From contig NC_063995.1 of assembly GCF_932276165.1 (NCBI RefSeq), positions 12,090,001-12,154,000 of the forward strand: a stretch of 64,000 nucleotides of DNA, given 5' to 3'. The notes below the pieces were generated by a model that was not told the origin of the DNA, searched no databases, and saw only the letters and a list, made by a program, of their open reading frames with translations. The position numbers were made by a program, and so were the translations under genes. Origin of the DNA: Plutella xylostella (Eukaryota; Arthropoda; Insecta; Lepidoptera; Plutellidae). Below are positions 25,021 through 37,600 of the stretch, one piece after another (position 1 is the stretch's first letter; every line of letters begins with the position of its first letter).

Positions 25021-25796
25021 CTGCATATTGCATTGAAGGTATCAGATGAATAAACAGGGTGGATATCTTAGGCATTCTCAGGCGATTATTTAGTATCGGG
25101 ACATAAAACATAAGTAATACTTACGCCCATGTGATAGGGAACCACTTATAGTTAATTTGATTACTATTTTATTTATGGACTGTACACTGTTCAAGTAATG
25201 TACACTTTTTACTTACGGATTCACATATTTTTCATTGGCATCATGAATAAAATTCGTCACTTGGGTGATTTGATTATAACTTAGGTAAGTATAATCTTTC
25301 TTAATTTTTCATATGACAACAAATTCATCCTCGTCCCTAAATTTTTCTAAAGAACTGAACGAAACCAATTCGGAATAAAACAAAACTATAAAAGTTTGAA
25401 AGTTTAAAGTTTGTTTGCATTCGCATTCGCACATTTGTTTTTGCCGCCAGCGCCAACTCGCCGCGTCAAGTGCAAATACATCACAGAATACAGGGGTCCG
25501 CTCATTCTTCATTTCGTAAAACGAAACATAACAGACCTCACAGAATGTAAAATAATCTGGGCATTTTGTTTTTTTACACTGGCAATAATTTTATAAATGT
25601 CAAAATAAATAGTTGTTTCGTCTCGGTTAGTTTGTTTTCTTTTTGCTATTTCATTAATTTACTTAAAAACTGAGTTATTTCCATGAGTATTTCAAGACTT
25701 TCATGTTTAATGTAGATCGAACGGTAGTGTTTTTAATAAAATGTGGGGACAATAACATTCGTTTATAAGTTGTAAGTATTGTGAGGGTATTGCGAG

Positions 25797-28700
25797 ATGG
25801 CGGAGGTGCTCACTATGGAAATAGAAGTGGAGGAGCTGAAGGCAGGCGCGGGCGGCGCGGCGGCGGTGAAGCAGGAGCCGGGGGAGTGCGCGGCGTGCGG
25901 CGCGGCGGCGGGGGCGGGCGCGCTGGACGCCGCCGCCGCGCGCACGCCGTCCGGCGCCTCGCTGCTGGCCGTGCTGCTGCGGTACTGCCCCGCGCCCGCG
26001 ACCCCCGCGCCCGCCCCCGCGCTCGCCTGCCCGCCCTGCGCCGAGCTCATCCTGGTGCTGGACGGCGCGGAGCAGGAGTACCTGCGCCTGCGCCGCCGCT
26101 TCGAGCAGCTGCTGGCCGCTAACCCGCTGCTGGCGCCGCGCGCCCCCGCCCCGACCCCCGCCCCCGCCCCCCACGCCGCCCGGGTCAAGGACGAGCCCGA
26201 GCACGAGGCACCCGGGTATCTCTCCTCCACAGACATACACGATGGGGACTCAGAGGATGAACCTCTCGCAGTCACTAAGAAAAAAAGAGGAAGGCCCAGC
26301 AAAAAGAAAAGTAATAGTTTGAACACAGAAAAGGTTAAAGTTAAGAAGAAAAGAGATGTGTAAGTTTTGTCATTCAAATTTTAAATTTGTAGAAATAGAT
26401 TTAGCAAAAACTAAAAAATATGTGTAATGGCTTATTCCAGCTGGGAGTGCTCAAGGTGCGGCGTGTCCGGGGCGGGCGGGGAGAGCGGGCTGCAGGAGCA
26501 CGTCGAGGCCACACACTCACTGAGAGCAGCGCTTAAGTTTGAAGAAGATCTAAGCTTTGAGTAAGGAACTATATGCCTTATTGACAAGTTACTCATGGTG
26601 ATAATGATATAGTGTTCATAACTCCCTCCAAGGCTGAGTAGTAGAATGTTTAGCAAAACTCTGCAGCATCCATAATTATGATTTTACTTTTACCAGAGCT
26701 TTTCTGCGTAATTTACGCGTAACATCTTATATGGGAGGGGTACCTTTAGTACTAAAGTAGTGTGGTTGCAGTTCGCAGGATTCTCACTTTGACAACGGGC
26801 TGGTGCTGGACGAGGACATTAAGGTGGAGGTGGAGGAGATGCGGCATCCCCCCACCAGCCGCCGCGCCCCGCGCGCCCCCCCCACCCTGCGCGCGCCCCG
26901 CGCCCCCCGCGCCCCCGCCGCCCGGAACAAGACGCGCCATCCCTGCGACCACTGCAACTCCACATTCAGCTCTTTAGGTGAGCCAGTTACTACACTAATA
27001 AATACGGTTCGTTTTTTTCACTGACCTTATCTAATAGATTTTGTACTCTAATGCCAAGTTGGAGTACAAGGAATCTAAAGTAATTCTTCCTTCATTATAA
27101 TGTTGTGTTGCTCGGTAGCCCGGCTGGAGCAACACCGGCGGCGGCACGCGGAGGGCCGCCCGCCCTACATCTGCGAGGTGTGCGGCGCGCACTACAAGCA
27201 CCGCCGCGCCTGCGACATACACATCGCCATGCACAAAGGTACAACACTACCCTGGTCAGACCAATTGGTGGGCCTTTTTGGCCTATTCCCCGGCAGATTG
27301 GAACGTCTGCCTATTTCGTCTCCAGAACATTCATACTCAATGGGCAGCATTATGGTTCTAAAGGAGGCAAAGACTTACTCATTTTAGTGGCTCAGCAACG
27401 TAATATGAGCATGGACCTTGCGACAAAATAGCACACCATTACTGTTGGGCCCCGGACAGACCCACCAGTCGCAAACAGGCATGCAGCCACCAGTTTGCTA
27501 AATTACATGACTAAATACTTAAAATATAAATGTTTCAGGTATAAGTGATTGGAAATGTGAAGAATGCAACAAATTGTTTCCTTCAAAAGGAGCTCTTCAG
27601 AGGCATAATAATATTCATACTGGAAAACCTAATTATCAGGTAAGTGATGCAATCATAAATTTATATCATAAACGCGACAGTGTAATGCGAAAAACAAACA
27701 ACTGACGAATTTTACTTTCAGGGTGTTAAAGTAGAGCTTCTAGAATATAATTTGTCTTAAATGCTCACCAAAGTACCAAATCACTCAACCAAAATATTCT
27801 TCTACCAGAGACCAAAGTGGCAGTTGCTATGCCTTACCTCATTGGTGAATAACTTGCAGTGAAGTTTTAGGTTTTTATTAATTTGTTTTGTTTTAGCATA
27901 ACCTAGCACAATTTCATAACTTAACAATAGAATGTGCAGTAAAAGTTTTACATAATTATATTGTGCTACCCCGAGAAACAATTGTATTGCTTGGGGTGTT
28001 ATGCATAAATGTATACAGGGTGGCCCAAAGAGTGACGTCCAAAGGAAAATGTTTGATTCCTTAGGTCAAGGGGTAGCCAAATCACCCCCATGTATGTTCA
28101 GCAATTTTTAGTAGTTTAGGAGTTATGATTTTTAGGGTTCCGTAGCCAAAATGGCAAAAACGGAACCCTTATAGTTTCGTCATGTCCGTCTGTCCGTCTG
28201 TCACAGCCGATTTACTCGGAAACTATAAGTACTACAGTGATGAAATTTGATGGGAATATGTGTTGTATGAACCGCTACAAAAATATGACACTAAATAGTA
28301 AAAAAAAGAATTGGGGGTGGGGCCCCCCATACATGTAACTGAGGGATGAAATTTTTTTTTTCGATGTACATACCCGTGTGGGGTATCAATGGAAAGGTCT
28401 TTTAAAATGATATAAAGTTTTCTAAAAAACATTTTTCTTAAAGTGAACGGTTTTTGAGATATCAGCTCTCAAAGTCGTAAAAAGTATGTCCCCCCCCCTC
28501 TATTTTTATAACTACGGGGTATAAAATTCTAAAAAAAATAGAGGTGATGCATGCTAATTAACTCTTTCAACGATTTTTGGTTTGATCAAAGTATCTCTTA
28601 TAGTTTTTGAGATAGGTTGATTTAACTGTAATTTTGCTGCTACGGAACCCTTTGTGCGCGAGCCCGACTCGCACTCGCACTCGGTTTTTTAAATAATTTT

Positions 28701-31597
28701 CTATGAAAATCGACCTCAGTGGATCAATTATGTTTTATTATTTTTTTGGATAACTTTTTTAAATATTTTTTTATTTTTGTGTCATCCTCTTTAAGTTGTT
28801 CTTTTAACCATAAAAGTTTCAGCTTCCTAGCTGTAATGTAAGTTAGTTATTTTTATATCGAAAGTTCAAATTATATCATCGAGCTAGACTGCTCTGAATT
28901 TACAACTTGAAATTAAAAATTGAACTAGATATTCTCATGGTCCTTATTATTTTTAAAAACTCCGCAAGGTTCTAAAATAACATAAAAATAAAAATATACT
29001 ATTGCTTAATGGGGTATTATTTGCAGAAAACAGCCTTCAAAGGTACTTGGGTGGAAATTACCTCATTAGTCAATTATTTCAGAAAGTTGAAAGATTTCTG
29101 TTATGTCATTACTAAGGACTAATTCAGTTAGAAAAAGTATCAAATTAAAGGGAAAATAAAATTATTTACTATTATTTTTTATTTAAGTTACATTTTTGAA
29201 TGTAAATTCTTAGTAAAATGTTTATGTCTGAGTTGTAAGATTTATGAGATAATTGTATTATTAATAATAAATAAATAAACTCAAATAATTCTTTTACAAA
29301 TTTACTCACAATAAATTTTCAAAATGGCGACCTCCCACAGCAATACACTACCTACATCTAAAAAAGTTACAAATGTAAAAAATATGACATCTGTCAAAAA
29401 GTTAAACATGTCAAAAAAGTAACTTTTCTCAAAAATGTGACATCTGTCAAAAAGTGACATCTGAATGAAACAGAGAAGCGTATAGGCGACTTAAAGAAAA
29501 TTTCTTGCGTAGATGTAGGTTGTCTATTTCTGTGGGAGGTCGCCATTTTGAAAATTTATTGTGAGTAAATGTGTAAAATAATTATTTGAGTTTTAGAAAC
29601 CAGAAGCGGCAGGAGAAAGAAAAACACAATCGTCAGAATAAGCACTTGAGTTTCTATTACAATTGAAATATTTAGAATCTAAGTTATAAACCAAATGTAC
29701 TGTGGAATCGAAATTATACAAAGAAATAATAAAGAAAACAATCAACCATGATACAATGCACAATAATCAAAGGAAAGAACCACTAAGCTGTTAATTTAAT
29801 CCGTGAAGATTATTTATCCAAGTTGCACAAAAAAGTAGTGTTCTTGACAAACCGCAATGGCGGCAAGAAAGAAAATATGACCATAGACAATTTATATTGA
29901 AATAGAGGATTCACAGACTAGTTGCCGCTCGGAATAATAACTTCACAGACTATATTTTGTACGAGGTTGCCAACACGGCCTCTCCTGACTGTGCACCGTC
30001 CTCGGGCACATCTTCAATGTAAGCTTTCTCCTCATACTGAGAGACAAGCGGCTCGGTGGAGGGTCTTGGCTGTCTTCAGCTTGGTTGTTCAGCGGTGACG
30101 CCGTCGCGACGCTTTGGCAGCTTGGCGGCATGCCCTGGAGGGTCCCGTAGGGGAGGGAGACTTGTCGCGGCAGCGGCAGGCTGCTTAGCCCAATGTCTGC
30201 CATATAGATAGAGTTCTGCAAAAGAGCCCACTGTTAGTTACGACCCTAGTGGTCACAGCTTTGCCTAATCTCTTGTTCATCGATCTTTCAGGGCCCTCTG
30301 TCTTAACTCTCGAACATTCAAAATAACAAAAATGATTATTGATTCATGAAAGGTTAGGTTTCATGAACCACAGCCAGTTAACTATCAGGCTTCGACCAAC
30401 ATTAGTCATCTCACACATGGATCCATGTCATTCATCATCTTGAAATGTAGAAAAAGTCGGACACCCCGCAGTTTGCCCAACGCAGTAACCACCCGCATAG
30501 CAGGCGGCCCCGCCCAAGCGCAGTCATTCATATTATGAACGAAAGGCAAAGCCACTCAACGCATTTCTGCGTGAGATCCCGTCGAGAGCGGTCTGAAGAA
30601 AACTTGTAAATGCCCGTCGTTGCAACACCCGTCGATGCATCTTCCACGTCAGCCGTCTATGGTTAACTGTAGCGCGCATCAAGCGCAGACAGCATGCTTG
30701 CTGTGCACCCGCGTCAGGCGGTTGCCTGCGCGACCACCAGACCGCAGCGCGCATACAGCGCAAACAGCAGCGCGCATACAGCGCAGACAGCAGCGCGCAT
30801 ACAGCGCAAACAGCAGCGCGCATACAGCGCAGACAGCAGCGCGCATACAGCGCAGATAGCAGCGCGCATACAGCGCAAACTGCACACCAGCAGTGCACCC
30901 GCGTCAGGCGGTTGCCTGCGCGCCCACCAGACTGCAGCGCGCATACAGGGCACACTGCTCGGCGGCACTGCATCGGCACCATCTGGTTGCCATCCAGCTC
31001 GGCCAGTCTGACCAAAATGGCCAGCCATCTCTTGTCATTCAGAGTAATCTCTGAAACAATAAATAACTTTAATTCAGGATCGAAATAGGCCATATTTATT
31101 GAACTCTCCCATAACAAAATTTATGGATGTATGTCTTAAGAACATCTTAGTCTTTCAGTCAAATAATGAAAATATTAATTTTCATGTGAAATTTTACATA
31201 ATAGCTGGACCACAGCAGCATCATTGTGAGGGTATAAGTAGTTTGGTCCTGAGTACCAGTTAGCAACAAGAGGAGATTTGACTCGGAAATCCAGGTTAAG
31301 AAGTGTCATAGCCATATATTGCCGACCTGCAGCCCATTCATCCAAAATGTTCACTTACTAATATCAAAAATCTTTATTGATAGTAAAAAAAAATGACTAC
31401 TGTCATAACTAGGCTCACATGTAGCCTGTATTTATGATTAAGTAGGCCCTGTACCTCTTATGAGGATCGTAACAGTGATCGGCGGTGACCTGTTTTTCAA
31501 TGTTCAAACAATATTTTTATGTTCCCTCAGATGGAAGGACATAAATAAAGACATAAAATAAAATAAAAAACCTAATAACTAACATACTGAGTGTGTG

Positions 31598-31688
<91 letters not shown>

Positions 31689-34600
31689 TGAGTGTGTGTG
31701 TGTGTGTGTGTTTGTGTGTGAGTAAGAATGAGTGTGAGTACGTAAACTGAATAAGTACGCATTCCTTAATTAAAAAAAACTCTGTTTCATCGTATGTAAA
31801 GGTTTTTAGTAGTGTAGACACTTTCTTTTTAGCTTCAAATGTAGGTTTGTCAAACACAAAATTAATTTTATTAATCTTATTATATAATTTTGGGCCAAGA
31901 TAAAACTGATGCCTTTTTGTGCTAAATGTGCTGATATATAATGTTTAGCGAAAGGGACAGAAACAGTAACCATAACCACACATGGTCACACTATAGTGCA
32001 GTATGCAGCAGCCTCGGCATAAACTGATATGAAGTCAAAGGTGTGGCTCATGATCAGACAAAGTTGAGGTCTACTCTTCGAGCCCTGTGGCTAAAATAAA
32101 ATTGGGAATGCCAGAACCTGATGATGATGAGGAGGAGCTACAGCTTGTAAGTTACTTGACAGGATCTTAGGTGTTTTCCTACAGTTGTCTTATCTTGAAA
32201 TTCAACTTTCCTGTGCTCCTTGAGTGAACACCAATTTGTAGTAAATTACTTATGTAAAACTAGAAAATCTTATGGGATTCCACCTAAGTAGCGATTCACA
32301 GAAGAATGTTGCTGATGTAGACAAATAATAAAGAACTCACTTGCATGGTTCCTGGAGATTTTGCACCAGGCTTGTAAATTGGTTTACCGTCTTTGAAGTT
32401 TTAGTTTCGAACACACATCCAGCTGTGCCACAGGTGGACAGTAAGCAACTGACACCAACTTGACTCCCCAGTGTCTTCACCGCCACGGTGACAAACCCAG
32501 ACCAGATTCATTGTCACCAACAAGCTATGAAGAAGAAGGCCAGATTAATTCATATGAAAATTAACATTGCACCGCTATGATTCCAGTTGTTGATTCCTGC
32601 AAGATTACACTTTGTAGAACATTGCTCAAGTAGAAATATCGATAGCTTTATATTCATTATGGAGCACATAACCTATAGTTGTTTGTTAACATTTTGTTTG
32701 AAAAGTTTTACATAAGTATTTGATGTTCCATTCCATATCGTTTCACATAGATAGTGAAGCACCATAGGCAACTTATCGTTACTCGTTATCGTTAATTAAC
32801 GAAGTTCTTCTTATTAAATTATCATTCAACGCTGACAATAATCATTATAACGTTTTTTTCAAAATGATGTTTTGTGTTGAAGTTGAAGTATGTTGTTGAA
32901 ACGTTAACTAGATAGAGGCTAATTTTTAAAATCTTGGAAATGTGCATTACAACGATATAGACATTAATTTGCAGTTGTAATTCCCATAAAACACGCTGAG
33001 AGACTGATTTATCGAAGTGTCGAAGTTCTCATAAAATGAGTACCTAAGTACCCAAAGTTATTTCACATTTAGACCTCTGAAGTTCTGGGATAGCTTATGC
33101 ACATGAAGCTTTATAATATGAATCATAATCGCAATTTAGCTTAGTCCTATAATGGAACGACTTTTCTCCTCAGGAATGATTTTAACTTTAGTTTAAGTTT
33201 GTGATGAATTTTCAGCTAAACATTATCTAACGTTTATTATTTTTGTTATCAGTAATAGGTAGAGGCTTTATATTGTTTACTGAATAGACCTCATCACTTA
33301 ATACGATTTTTCATAGCAGCTTAATAATTTTAATCATTAACTTGTACCTAGAACTTCCTTTGATTCGATGGTCACTATACCGGTTATGATGTATGACAAC
33401 TTTATCACACTGAGCACAGGGTGTTCAAGACGAAGTTCGGACTTGCCAGCCACATAAGAGCACATAACAGAGTGTAGCAAGAGTCGCTGTTGTCGGATAC
33501 GACGAAGAGGACATCATCATCATCATGACAACTTTATACTAGTCCATAGGCTATATTGGTAATTTTATTTATTTATTTTTAACACACCAGATAAAAACGT
33601 TACAATTACATGATAGTGATGTAGCATTATGGTGGGGAATTAAAAAACATTTAAATATTATCGGTGTCCCCTACACTCTACGTACATGTACAAATTATAC
33701 AGACTGTTCTCAGATTAATTGGAGATCACCATCAGAATTACTGATAAACAATTGTTTACGTAACATTAATAACCTTTTGGAAAACAAAATAACTAAGTTA
33801 AAATAACTAAATAAAAACTTTTTATAACGGTCAAAGTTATTAACGTTTTGAATAAGTTATTAACTAATGACTTTGGAACTACAACTCCACGTCACTATTT
33901 TGATGTTGTTTTTAGCGAATTAAATAAATGAATTTTGCCACGCTTATCTCTTATCTCAAAGAAAACGTATGTAACACTAAAATTTGTGAACACAACACTG
34001 AAACTCTGAATGATACCTAATATTGCCACTAGAAAAACTTTAGCTTGGGTTTAACTTCAAGAAATCAAACTTTGACAGAGTATTGGCTTACGACCAAATT
34101 ATAATCTACTTGACATCATTGGAACTATCTGCGAGTCCCATACGGACTTAGGTTAACTTTCCTTTGATTTTGTGTGTCTACACTGCCATTGCTTGGCTAA
34201 ACAATCTGCTTGCTTCAGCTCAAGCTCCTTACAAAACAATAGATGCAGTCTGAAATTTAACTTTACATGATTTGATGGCACTTTAACGTGAGATGATCGT
34301 ATGGGTCATGCAACTCATGCATCACTGTATACTACAGAACTTCCGCGACAACAACTCTGTTTACATAGCTCGTGATGAGATAACCGGCACGAGCATTGAG
34401 ACTGTAAGTAGATATGAACAAATGAATAAGTACGCGTGAATTTGTCTTGTAACACGAGACCGAATATTTTACGTGGGTAAAGAGGTTTCCACCAGAACGA
34501 AATCCCGTAGATTTATGGCGCGTTTGCTCGCTAAAAACGTAAACACTTTTTGAGGTTATGTTGACTTGTTGAGTCGTCCGATACATTTCGAATTTTTTGA

Positions 34601-37600
34601 TTTCTACCATGGCTGATTGTTTCTTGATGGAAATTAAACATAGTGGGCTGTAAGCGAATCCCACTTCTGATTTTAGAAACCAGAAGCGGCAGGAGAAAGA
34701 AAAACACAATCGCCAGAATAAGCACTTGAGTTTCTATTACAATTGAAATATTTAGAATCTAAGTTATAAACCAAATGTACTGTGGAATCGAAATTATACA
34801 AAGAAATAATAAAGAAAACAATCAACCATGATACAATGCACAATAATCAAAGGAAAGAACCACTAAGCTGTTAATTTAATCCGTGAAGATTATTTATCCA
34901 AGTTGCACAAAAAAGTAGTGTTCTTGACAAACCGCAATGGCGGCAAGAAAGAAAATATGACCATAGACTAAAGATGCGCGATTATTACTAACCATAATCG
35001 AATAATTCGATTATAAACTTCATTCAAATGATTCGAATAACCTCATCATTCATTCGATTATGAAAGAGTGAGAAGTAAATACAATAATGTAGAGCGTCGT
35101 CTCATTCCTCCCTATTCAAATGACTACTTTATATTCGATTATCAGTCTTTTCATCTTAAATAATACTCTATGCCTTAAACACAAAGTTCATTTTTGAGTG
35201 TCAAATAGAATCATTCAAACATCAGTTCATTCGATTATCAGTCTTTTCATCTTAAATAATACTCTATGCCTTAAGCCCAAAGTTCATTTTTGAGTGTCAA
35301 ATAGAATCATTCAAACATCAGTTCATTTGATTATCAGTCTTTTCATCTTAAATAATACTCTATGCCTAAAGCACAAAGTTCATTTTTGAGTGTCAAATTG
35401 AATCATTCAATCATCAGTTCATTCGATTATCAGTCTTTTCATCTTAAATAATACTCTATGCCTTAAGCACAAAGTTCATTTTTGAGTGTCAAATTGAATC
35501 ATTCAATCACTCTTATTCAAATAGTGTCATTCGAAGGAAAGTATTCATCATTCATAATTCATTTCATCATTCGATTATGAAAATTAGTGGTTAGTGGTTT
35601 GCAAATTCGATTATTGACATTAGTGGTATCAAACCATTCGATTGTTGCTGTCATTCATAATCGCCCATCATTACCATAGACAATTTATATTGAAATAGAG
35701 GATTCACAGACTAGTTGCCGCTCGGAATAATAACTTCACAGACTATATTTTGTACGAGGTTGCCAACATGAGTTTATTTACTTAGTATTAATAATACAAT
35801 TATCTCATAAATCTTACAACTCAGACTTAAACATTTTACTAAGAATTTACATTCAAAAATGTAACTTAAATAAAAAAAATTAGTAAATAATTTTATTTTC
35901 CCTTTAATTTGATACTTTTTCTAACTGAGTTAGTCCTTAGTTATGATATAACAGGAATCTTTCAACTTTCTGAAACAATTTACTAATTAGGTAATTTCCA
36001 CCCAAGTACCTTTGAAGGCTGTTTTCTGCAAATAATACCCCATTAAGCAATAGTTTATTTTTATTTTATTTTGGAACCTTGCGGAGTTTTTAAAATTAAT
36101 AAGGGACCATGAGAATATCTATTTCAATTTTTAATTTCAAGTAGAAAATTCAGAGCAGTCTAGCTCGATGATATAATTTGAACTTTCAACATAAAAATAA
36201 CTAACTTACATTACAGCTAGGAAGCTGAAACTTTTATGGTTAAAAGAACAACTTAAGAGGATGACACAAAAATAAAAAATAATTTAAAAAAATTATCCAA
36301 AAAAATAATAAAACATAATTGATCCACTGAGGTCGATTTTCGTAGAAAATTAGTTAAAAAAATTGTAAACTCGTGGTCGGAGGTTGAGGTTAGGTGAGCA
36401 GGTAAGATGGAGCAGAGAAATACAGTGTGCTTCTTGTATGGCGTATAATTGGAAAGTGAATTACCGCTAGTTAATTACCCACTAACTATAAGATACATTT
36501 TCATAAAACTAATTATAACGCCCTCTATTGGAGGACCTGTGAACTTAACCAATCGGTAATCGATCCAAGATCATGCATTCTTGTAACATATTCATGATCA
36601 TAGTCATCTATGATTGCAGCCAATACGGAGACAATCCCATAGATGGCGCTGTCAACATGTTCACGAGTTGACATGCTCCCGGGCCAGCAAAAACAACACC
36701 ACCGCAGTTGCTACCTGCGAATGCGTTGTCCCCGTCAGGCACAGTGCATTACTGTTATACCTCTTTCAATCACATTGCTATCATTTTAATTTAGGGAGGT
36801 AGGTTATTAAGAATGTTTAGATTGAAAGAGACATAACGCTATGTTTGATACCTAATTCCTTCAAATATCAGAGCAAGATAGATTTACTAGGTATTTCGGA
36901 ATGAAGTTAAATGAAATGAACTAATGAAGTTAAATGAAATGAAGTATCAAACATTTTGTTGAAATTATGAGATCATTTTTAAGATATTCATAAGCGCAAA
37001 ATATTTGGCACCTTATTCGTTAGAATATTTATGTAAGGGTAAGATAGATTGAATTACTAGATAGGTATTTAAGAAAGGTAAGTAAGTAAGAAAGAACTAA
37101 GTTAATTGAAATGAAGTAAGTAGAGGTACCAAATACTTTGTTACAAATTTTAAAGTTAAGGTCAATAAAAGGCAACAAGGAGTAATTTTTAATACCAATA
37201 GGCACTAATGTAACATTATATATAGATACACGCTTAACTTAATTAGGTAGGTATAGTTACGGAATAGTTTATCTAGAATATTATAATAACTAGCTAATCT
37301 AAATCTAAATCTAGTTTATAGCTTCGATCGGTAGCGGGCATATATTATTGAAGGATCGCTTGATGATTCCTCTAGCTGTCTGGATCTCGGCTACCCGCGC
37401 GACGCCGTCTCGACCTTGGCAACAGCTGACGATGCGCCCCAGCCTCCACTGGCAGGGCGGCAGACGCTCCTCCCGCACCAGCACCACGGTTCCTTCGAGA
37501 AGAGCTGGGCCCTTGGAACTTCGCCATCTTGTGCGTTCCTGTAACAGTCCAATGTAGTCCCTGGACCAAGAAGTCCAGAAGTTCTGTTGCAGCTGCTGTA

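Larger units (their letters stand above)
20601..25796. other. intergenic region between the divergent cadherin and zinc-finger genes
   Basis: This 5.2-kb region separates two genes that point away from each other, so it should hold both promoters. I recognise no protein gene. It contains a MITE (22679-23318) and several GGC-rich patches: 23455-23510, 24280-24350 (which includes GGCGGTGAGTCA, a donor-like site on the plus strand) and 24870-25020. Confidence 0.45.
29591..35768 (-). mobile_element. LTR element without recognisable gag or pol (LARD-like)
   Basis: Direct repeats of 385 bp lie at 29591-29975 and 34671-35768; the latter contains a 713-bp insertion. They differ at one position I can see (29634 T versus the equivalent C). 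A 4-bp duplication, TGAG, flanks the unit (29587-29590, 35769-35772). Read on the minus strand, the LTR begins TGTTGGCAACC. A purine tract AGGAGAGGCCG precedes the 3' LTR. Next to the 5' LTR is TCAGAAGTGGGATTCGC, resembling the complement of a tRNA-Leu 3' region, a tentative primer site. The 4.7-kb interior has no protease, RT, RNase H or integrase motif. It holds only gene-like fragments, a minisatellite and a GT microsatellite. Confidence 0.7.
34671..35768 (-). repeat. 5' LTR of the LARD-like element, split by a hAT-type insertion
   Basis: This is the same 385-bp LTR, interrupted at 34969-35681 by a non-autonomous DNA element plus one copy of its 8-bp duplication. Confidence 0.7.

Noticed and set aside
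25707..26377. Long minus-strand frames opposite the first zinc-finger exon (177 and 204 codons)
   Set aside because: Antisense shadows of a GC-rich exon; the plus frame has the ZAD cysteines and joins in phase to later exons.
29277..29593. Separate 320-bp MITE beginning ACTCAAATAATT
   Set aside because: Its inverted ends turned out to be the inner parts of the two foldback arms; the right half continues at 35769 after removal of the LTR element.
30742..30880. Possible CRISPR-like array
   Set aside because: The units are contiguous with no unique spacers, and this is a eukaryotic genome.
30620..31028. Open frames on both strands across the GC-rich repeat block
   Set aside because: They arise because the 23-bp unit contains no stop codon in any frame; the same array is open in several frames at once.
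31517..31857. Minus-strand frames of 81 and 92 codons with long His-Thr runs
   Set aside because: They are translations of the GT microsatellite and have no other coding evidence.
35135..35518. 96-bp direct repeats as a CRISPR or centromeric array
   Set aside because: Only four contiguous units, bounded by the ends of a hAT-like element with 8-bp duplications.
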